From the NCBI RefSeq assembly GCF_009870125.1, contig NC_046680.1:21533501-21597500 (forward strand): DNA of 64,000 nucleotides. Direction: 5' to 3'. The DNA comes from Drosophila pseudoobscura (Eukaryota > Arthropoda > Insecta > Diptera > Drosophilidae). Below, one piece after another: positions 57,286 to 64,000 of this stretch (positions are counted from its first letter, which is position 1; each line of letters begins with the position of its first letter). Under the pieces are notes generated by a model. It was not told the origin of the DNA, did no database searches, and saw only the letters and a program-made list of their open reading frames with translations. Position numbers and translations under genes: made by a program.

Positions 57286-58297
57286 CTGTCCGGGGGAGGG
57301 GCGAAAGAGAAAAAGAAAAGATCGGGGCATTAGATTCTCTCTCTCTCTTTCTCCTTCTCTGTTGTCAGTTTCTTGGGTGTGAAGCCCCTCCATAAAACAT
57401 TAGAAACCCAAATAAATAAATTTTCCATTTCATGTTGTTTCTTGTTATTTTCGAGTTCTACTCGTTCTCTGTTCTCCGAACATTTGCATTTTTTGCAAAA
57501 CTCCAGTTCCGATAATCTGTGTGTGTACGATAACTGTCGAAATGGGGCTCTGTCCACCATCCCCAGCCTCAGCCCCAGCCCCAGCCCCAGTTCTGACAGA
57601 ACGTAAAATTTAAAATTCAATTAACGTCGTCGCTCAAAGTCACCATCGAAACGAAGCTGAAACAAGTCTTAAGTCAACAGAAATCAGCGATGGAATGGAG
57701 TGGAAGAACTGTTAGGGATGGGGATGGGGATGCGAGACCCATAGATAGAGCCATCAGCAGCGGCTGCACGACACCATGATCCAGTTCTGGGAGATTGTTC
57801 AGAGGACCATTTGTACTGCAAATCAAGAGATGTCTATCGGGTAATAGTCAATAATTGTGGCTTCTTTGTGGGACTTTTGTAATATTCTCTGTTTTTTCCA
57901 TTGGGATAGATAGAGTAGAGATAAATAAGGCCTAATTATTGTTTCTTATTCCGAAAAGATTGTTAGTTCCTTGAATCCCCAGAAATATTTCTATGGTGTA
58001 TCTATCCCATGTGGATTCTATTGAATTATGTAATATTTTGCCATGTCAAAACACCAACCAATCGACTCCCATTATCGATTATGTTTTGAACAGAGTGCTG
58101 CTCCTCAACTCCGGGGTGGCGGAGGGCGGCAGTGGCTAGAGGCTATGAATGGCGTTTCGGAGATACATTATACAAATAGTCACGTTCCACACAAAAGGGA
58201 GAGAGATAAAAAGAATATCAAGTGCAAGTTTCCCCCACAAAGACACTAACGACAGCAGAGCGGGGGGTGTGGGATGATGTGGTAGGGTATGGTGTGT

Positions 58298-58335
58298 GGT
58301 GCATGGTGCATGGTGCATGGTGCATGGTGCATGGT
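58298..58335. repeat. heptamer tandem repeat GGTGCAT
   Basis: Five exact 7-bp units in the EcR intron. Confidence 0.85.
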
Positions 58336-61300
58336 GGCGTGGTAAATGGGTGTCCGTGGCACATAAGTGGATAAAAAGATACGACAAAGAGGCGTGTTGT
58401 TGCAACTGCAATGACAATGACTGGCTCGGCAGAGGCAGTGGCAGATGGCAGACAAGACGCAGCGAGGCTTAGACACTTGTCTGAGAATGAGGAAGAAGTA
58501 GCAGGAGGACAAGGAGAAGGAGAAGCACAAGCAGAAGAAAGCAAAGCGGCAAAGACGCCACTTGGCCAGAAGTGCGCCGCAGCTTTTCCCCCCCTCCTTG
58601 TTCCGCCTGTGGCTTCTATTCCTGGCTCTCCTTTTCCTTGTGTCTCCGCCGCCTCCTCGCCCCTCTTTCCATCTGATCCCCGGCTGCCACAGTGCAGCCG
58701 AGTGCAACGCAGTGCATTGTCGGCCTAACACACTTTTCCGCTGTCCAGCCATCCACCCTTCCCCCGTCCCTGCAGCCACTCTCTGGCACTGCATCCCCCA
58801 TTCCACTCCACTCCACTCTCTTTCATTCCCACAAACATAGGCCTTAAATCATTGCTCATACGCCCCGCTGTCTTGTGCTTCGAGTCGACTCTGGACTGCA
58901 GCCGCCTGCAGCTACTTTCCCTCCAACCAAACCACGTCGCTGCGTCGCTGAGTCGCTGGCGTTTCAATTTCACTGCCACAGCTAGGAAAAGCTACCAGTG
59001 GCGGGGGCGGGGTAGCAAAGAAAAGAAAATGAAATAAGCGACGGCGTCAGGCAAACTTTGTCTGCTCCAGCGGCTCGTGGAAATGTGCAGGAGACGCCAC
59101 CATGACTGCATTTTCGCTGCACTACAGCTCTGTGTGTGTCTCTGTGTGTGTGGAAAATCGCAGTGGCAGCAGGGAAATCGTGTGTCTAAAAGTAAAAACC
59201 GGCTGCTGGCCAAACGACTCTCCCCATCTGCCCCTGGACAATGTCAGGCCTTGAATGCAATGCGAAAGAGGTGGATAGACGCACTGATACTCTCGGATTT
59301 GCATTGTTCACATGATAGCCGTGCCATACGGGGAGCTAATCTTGTAGTTATGCCACTTATACCCTCTGAAAGGGTATACAAAACAAACACACACACACTG
59401 ACAGTGGAGCCACATTTCATTTTTCACTGATGAAAAGACAGTTTCACGCATTGCAGAAGGGGTGAAGAGGGCAGTGAAGAGCAGGGGGGGGAGAGAGAGC
59501 GAGAGAGTGGAAAGCACAACAGAACTAAGCGAAACGGAACGCCATGAAGTAAGAAACAAAGGCAGAAGCAGAAGCAGAACCCGAAGCAGAAACAGAAGAG
59601 CAGAATTGGATGGATGGAGAAAACAACAACAAAAAGTGGAAGCCAAAACGGCAGCACAACACAAAAGACACCCACCCCCGGGAGTCCACCCATCTCGTTA
59701 GCCGCTCGCCCGCCTGCCCCCTCCGGCGTGCCTCCACATTTGGAGTTCATTGTGTTATTGTGCTTGCTCTCCTCTCTGCCGGCGCACTACATACCCACAT
59801 AATCCATGTAAACTGAGGCAGAGGCAGAGGCAGAAACCATAGCCAAAGCAAACTGTAAGCACAGAGCAGAGCAGAGCAGAGGCAGTGGCGGCTGCAGCGA
59901 TACCCAACACAGTGCTGAGATCTTGGCTTGATTCCCGCTAACATTCCCCCAGATTATTAATCAGAAAAAACATTGAAAAGAAAACATTGTAGAAAACAGG
60001 TGTTTTTTTTTAAGCAAAATCCATTTTAAGAGCACTATTAAAGAAAAGAATCAAGCATTGCAGCACAATGCCTTCCCGCTATATGCTCAATCTAGCTCTA
60101 GCCAAAGATGGCAGCACTGGGCCGCCTACCAGCCGCAGCAGCCCAGCACAGTGCTCTCCCGCTCTCTCGCTCTCTTACTATGCACTCGCTCTCCCTCGCC
60201 CTGCACTCTGCATGCGCCCTTGCTCGACAAAAGCTAAAAAATGTTGATGTAGGCCTCGAAAAATATGCAGTTTGCCTTTGGCATTGCCACTGTCATTGCA
60301 AGCAGCGCTGCTGCTGCCTCTCTCTCTCTCTCTCTGCATTCATCTCCTGCCTCCCTCTCGGGCAATGCAGTTCCACGTGCTGGCGAGTGCGAGCGAGCGA
60401 GAGAAGAGAGGTGGCGGGGACTGTAAGTCGCACACTCTTTTCCAGCGTGGTATAGGTAAGTTCTCCCTTCTGCTGCTGCTGCTTCGCTTCTTCCTCTGCG
60501 GCTGTCTCTGCTGCTGCTGCTGCTAGCGCTGGCTCTGCCGCTGCCGCTGCCGTTTGCGTGCATTTCATTTTATACAGTTTTTACTGCATTTTTATTTTGT
60601 TTTTGTGCCTGGCAAAGAAATGAAGCTTTTTTTCTTTTTGCTGCCTTTGTACTTCGCTATTCTATGGGCAAAGTTCCCGTGTTTGTGTGCTCTCCGCTCC
60701 TACAGCAGTGCAATATATTTAAGCGGCTTGTTTTTTGTGTATGCATAAAAAAGAGAAGAAAGAAGAACGGAGCAGCGGAGTGCCAGAGAGGGCGGGGGGA
60801 CTGGCTCTTTGCAAATAGCGCCTTCTGTTGCACTGAAAAGCAAAACAAATAAAATCCACCGCCGCTCCCACACATACACACCTCCATCTGCGTGCATCTT
60901 CTCCACGCTCCCTCCCCCCTACACAACTCTACCTCTGTCCGTTATAGGGTGTACGAGAAGTCGAGTCGAGTCGGGGGTGGAGCAGCCGGAGGGATGCAAA
61001 GTTTGCTCGTACGATTTGCAGTTGGGATTCATTTTTGATGGATGGACGATATGAAAAACAAATATATATGTATTTCACTTATTCAAACAAGCTCAGCGCG
61101 AGTGAGAGAGAGCGAGAGAGAGGGAGACAGCGGACGAGGTGTGGTAGGTATAAATCTGCGGTTTAGCTTTAAAGCCGTTTCACAAATATCTCAATTTCTT
61201 TAATAAGGGTACTCCTCCAATGCTAGTAATACCCATACCCACACGCATAGCCCATCTTTAAAGGGTAGCGCCCTAGAGCCAGGGGGTGGTGGGCGCTTGT

Positions 61301-63560
61301 TTGGGACTGCCTTGATTTTATGGCTTTTCCTTGGCGCCACATTAATTGTGGGCATCATTCATACTACATATATCTCGCTGCAAATCATCCGGAATGGTTA
61401 TTTATGTCATATTGGGGTTGCATGGCGGCATGGCAGGGTTGCATGTGGATTCTGTAAGCTTCTGGCCAGAGAGGAGCCGCAAGTGCAATCTACTTCTTAG
61501 TTTTTATTTTAGTTTCTAAAAACATAGAAGGGATATTTAACCCCCTTGAAAATCCCTCAAAAAATACCCTTAAATTCTCAGAAATTCCTTTTCACCCAAA
61601 ATTGCCACAACAACCAATTAGGTGGAGCAAACGTCATAAGTTCTACGCCGGAATCGAGACAGAAATCATTGACACATTTTCTGCATATCCTTTGTTTATT
61701 TGTTGACCCAGGGCCCTACGATTCGACAGTGCAGTGCTGCAGGCGATTGCATAAGCGAAAGCCGACGACCCTAAATCAAAACACATTGAGAAGGCCCAAC
61801 TAACCAACCAACCAGGGGGGGGGCAGGGGGCTTATCACACACGAGGAGACGAGGCAGGGGAGTATAATAGCTGCCAAAGAGAGCCACTCTGGGGGTGTGC
61901 ATCCACCTTGGCTTTGGCTTTGGCTGTAGCTGTAGCTTTGCCTGTAGAATGGTGATTTGTGATGGCCAGCCGCCCCAGTAGTTAGGGCCAAAATCAACAG
62001 TCCACTCCCCGGCACACAGTGGGGGGTGCATGGCAGTGCAGTGGTAACGGTATCCATATATATCCGAAGTTGCAAAAACTGTACCAAAGCCAGCGCATGC
62101 CCGATGCACTCTTCTCTGCAGTTCTCTCTTTGGGTCTCTCTCTGTCTCTGTCTCTGTTGTTTGGGGTTGCACACGTTTTTCTGTGCTCCCAACGGCTGGA
62201 AGGGGGGTGGGGGGTGCGGGGTTCATGCGACATGGGGTTCTAGTGCAAGGCTGCAATTTATTTTGCACGAGTTTCTCAGTTGTTAGTCACGTTCCCACCG
62301 CCCCAGAGCCGCCCCAACCACCCCTTTGGGGGCCTCTGTGCTCTCCGACTTTGTGCCGAGTTTACAAGGCAGAAAAATTGATTTTTTTCAGTTCGTTGGC
62401 ATGCTGCCTCCTGGGGCTGTCGCTGTCGTTGTCGCTGCCGCTGCTCCCCAGTCCATGCTTTGACCAGCAGCCAGCAGCACGAGCGGCCACGGACAGGGAC
62501 ACGGGGGACACGGGGTGGCAAGGGTTGCAAGGTAGCTGCAAAAATGCTTTTTAACCTACTTTGAGGCACAGGTCGACATTTAGACGAGGGTCGTCGCATG
62601 ACCTTTCGTGTGTTTCGGAACGCACTCTCCTCCACCTCAACGACTCGGCTGGGCTGCCGCTTCCTTCTTGCTCTGTTGCAGGCTGCATTTTGTTTTGGGA
62701 GGAGATTCAGTTACCAGAAATGCACTCAAGCCCCCCTCCCACTCGGCAGCGGAAGCGGCGTCCGCGCCATTTTAGCGCCAGCATTTTAAAAAATGGCTGC
62801 CCATCGAAAGGAAGCAAAAGTTTTAGTATTTGCACTGGTTTCCGTTTCCGTTTGGAAACGTTTCAAGGGGAAATAGCATTACGGGGGCCTGAGCAGGAAA
62901 CAATTTAAACTAAATTTCTCTTTGCGAAATTTTCAACTTTATTTTACATTAAATCTTTGGCAACACTGGCCCGGTCCTCTCTCTCTCTCTATGAACTCTG
63001 TTAATGAACTCCTCAAACGTGTATGCATACATATATTTACATCAAAGCTCCCTCCTACCTCCTACCCCCTGCCCTACTGGGGGGAGCAGCCCCTCCTGTC
63101 CCAACCGCAATGTGCACGTGCATTCATTAGCAGGCAACATAGCAGCTCTGATGGCTGTTTACACTCTGCTTTTTTATGCACAACATATGAATGTCTTGAC
63201 ATGCGCTTACCAACACTGGCCAGCTGCAGGACAGCACGAAAGCATGGCCAGATTTGTGCAGACAGGGAGCTCCATACATCCGAACAATGGAGCGGGCGCC
63301 CAACAAATGGCAATGGAGTGAAGCCATTAAGAAATACAAAAGCGAAAAGGCAGGCGGGCAAAAACAACAAATAAACTGCTAAAGAATGAGTACTAAAATA
63401 GATGGCCAAAAGAAATGAAATGAAGAAGTCTCGGAGCGGCACACAACAAAAAAACAAAAGCGTCACAGTCAGTCGCATCGCCTCACGTCTTGCCCCAGAG
63501 ATGGATTGCCTGGTGGGTGTACATTTGGATGGTGGATAAAATAGAATGGATGATGGGTGG

Positions 63561-63597
63561 GTGCCGGTGCCGGTGCCGTTGCCGGTGACGGTGCCCG
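63561..63597. repeat. hexamer tandem repeat GGTGCC
   Basis: About six copies of GTGCCG/GTGACG in the EcR intron. Confidence 0.8.
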
Positions 63598-64000
63598 TGT
63601 GAATGTGAAGTTTGGCAACGTCGCAAAGAGTATCACCAAGGGATAGAAGGTAGCTATTACAATTGGTTATTTAAATGATGAGAACAGGTGAAGGAAAACA
63701 GCAGAAGATCTCTCCAAAGAATGCAACAACTGGGAACTTAAGGATTGAATAAGGCCCCTACATTTTTTTGGTACGCGATTTTGTAGTGTTGGGCAACTTC
63801 TTTTTTGTTCCTCTACTCCTATATGCCACTTTCCACTCCACATTCTGCCACACCCCACTGCCCTCACTCCCCATTTGCCAGCGTGCTTAATGCCGAGCGC
63901 AGCAGTGGAGCATTCTTACTTGGGTTTTGTACGCAAAATCAGGCACACAAACTTCTATTCAAGTGCAGTTTGTTCTTGTTCGCATTGGAGTTGCTTTCCT

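Larger units (their letters stand above)
57286..64000 (-). other. EcR: EcR intron upstream of the common exons
   Basis: The exon at 57,285 opens with a CCCCGGACAG acceptor in codon phase 1, so it needs an upstream exon, and none of the known isoform-specific N-terminal sequences is found up to 64,000. The block is therefore intron. It holds simple repeats (AGCCCC at 57562-57590, GGTGCAT at 58298-58335, GGTGCC at 63561-63597, CT and CA tracts). A CT/GC-rich segment near 60.1-60.5 kb has promoter-like composition but no recognisable core element. Confidence 0.65.

Noticed and set aside
56603..57382. 259-codon plus-strand frame antisense to the EcR DNA-binding exon
   Set aside because: Reversed high-GC codons of EcR give Ala/Leu-rich text; no independent support.
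60430..60470. Acceptor and GTAAGT donor 10 bp apart on the plus strand (TTTTCCAG, CGTGGTATAG, GTAAGT)
   Set aside because: It lies on the strand opposite to EcR, with no other plus-strand gene evidence nearby, so a microexon is not supportable.
57286..64000. EcR-A or EcR-B isoform-specific N-terminal exons
   Set aside because: None of the recognisable N-terminal sequences of either isoform appears in any frame; they must lie upstream.
1..64000. tRNA, rRNA, microRNA or CRISPR features
   Set aside because: Reading by eye found no cloverleaf with A/B boxes, no miRNA I recognise and no regular spacer array; a tRNAscan and covariance search would be needed to exclude small RNAs.

Overview
This is nuclear DNA from a Drosophila species. 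It carries five multi-exon protein genes with short GT-AG introns (mostly 60-94 bp), an INE-1/DINE-1 element, Drosophila promoter words (Motif 1, DRE, a TATA box) and very many simple-sequence tracts. The proteins are close to, but not identical with, D. melanogaster orthologues as I remember them, so this is another species. The gene order and microsatellite density would fit the obscura group, but that is inference.

Layout. Positions 1-28,660 hold no recognisable coding exon. They look like one very long minus-strand intron or intergenic DNA. At its right edge is a TATA promoter with a candidate non-coding first exon (about 28,664-28,880, minus). At 12,474/12,475 there is a sequence with the form of a recursive (zero-exon) splice site on the same strand. 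An INE-1/DINE-1 element lies at 17,968-19,095. Positions 29,283-30,030 hold an AT-rich dispersed repeat. Positions 30,719-35,266 encode bedraggled (bdg), a SLC6-like orphan transporter, minus strand, seven coding exons. Positions 38,519-40,870 hold a second, larger cluster of the same repeat family, which contains a frameshifted fragment of an LDL-receptor class-B (YWTD) gene. Positions 41,551-43,160 encode Diap2 (three BIRs and a RING; minus). It is divergently paired, across 243 bp, with a thioredoxin-fold membrane protein of the TXNDC15 type (43,404-44,369, plus). Positions 45,255-49,367 encode Mlf (minus, five coding exons, at least three possible C-termini). Positions 55,123-57,285 hold the common DNA-binding and ligand-binding exons of the ecdysone receptor EcR (minus), preceded by a long AT-rich probable 3'UTR. 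Positions 57,286-64,000 are EcR intron; the isoform-specific N-terminal exons lie outside the window.

How the parts relate. bdg, Diap2 and Mlf are neighbours in D. melanogaster (52D), whereas EcR is at 42A on the same arm. A rearrangement junction relative to D. melanogaster therefore lies between Mlf and EcR (49.4-55.1 kb). Copies of one repeat module, built from a Motif-1-like box followed by TATACC words, sit on both sides of bdg and at the Mlf promoter, next to this junction. The repeat family with its captured gene fragment, the recursive splice site and the synteny junction are the observations I would check first. All exon borders below come from reading splice signals and keeping frame. 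No alignment or transcript data were available.
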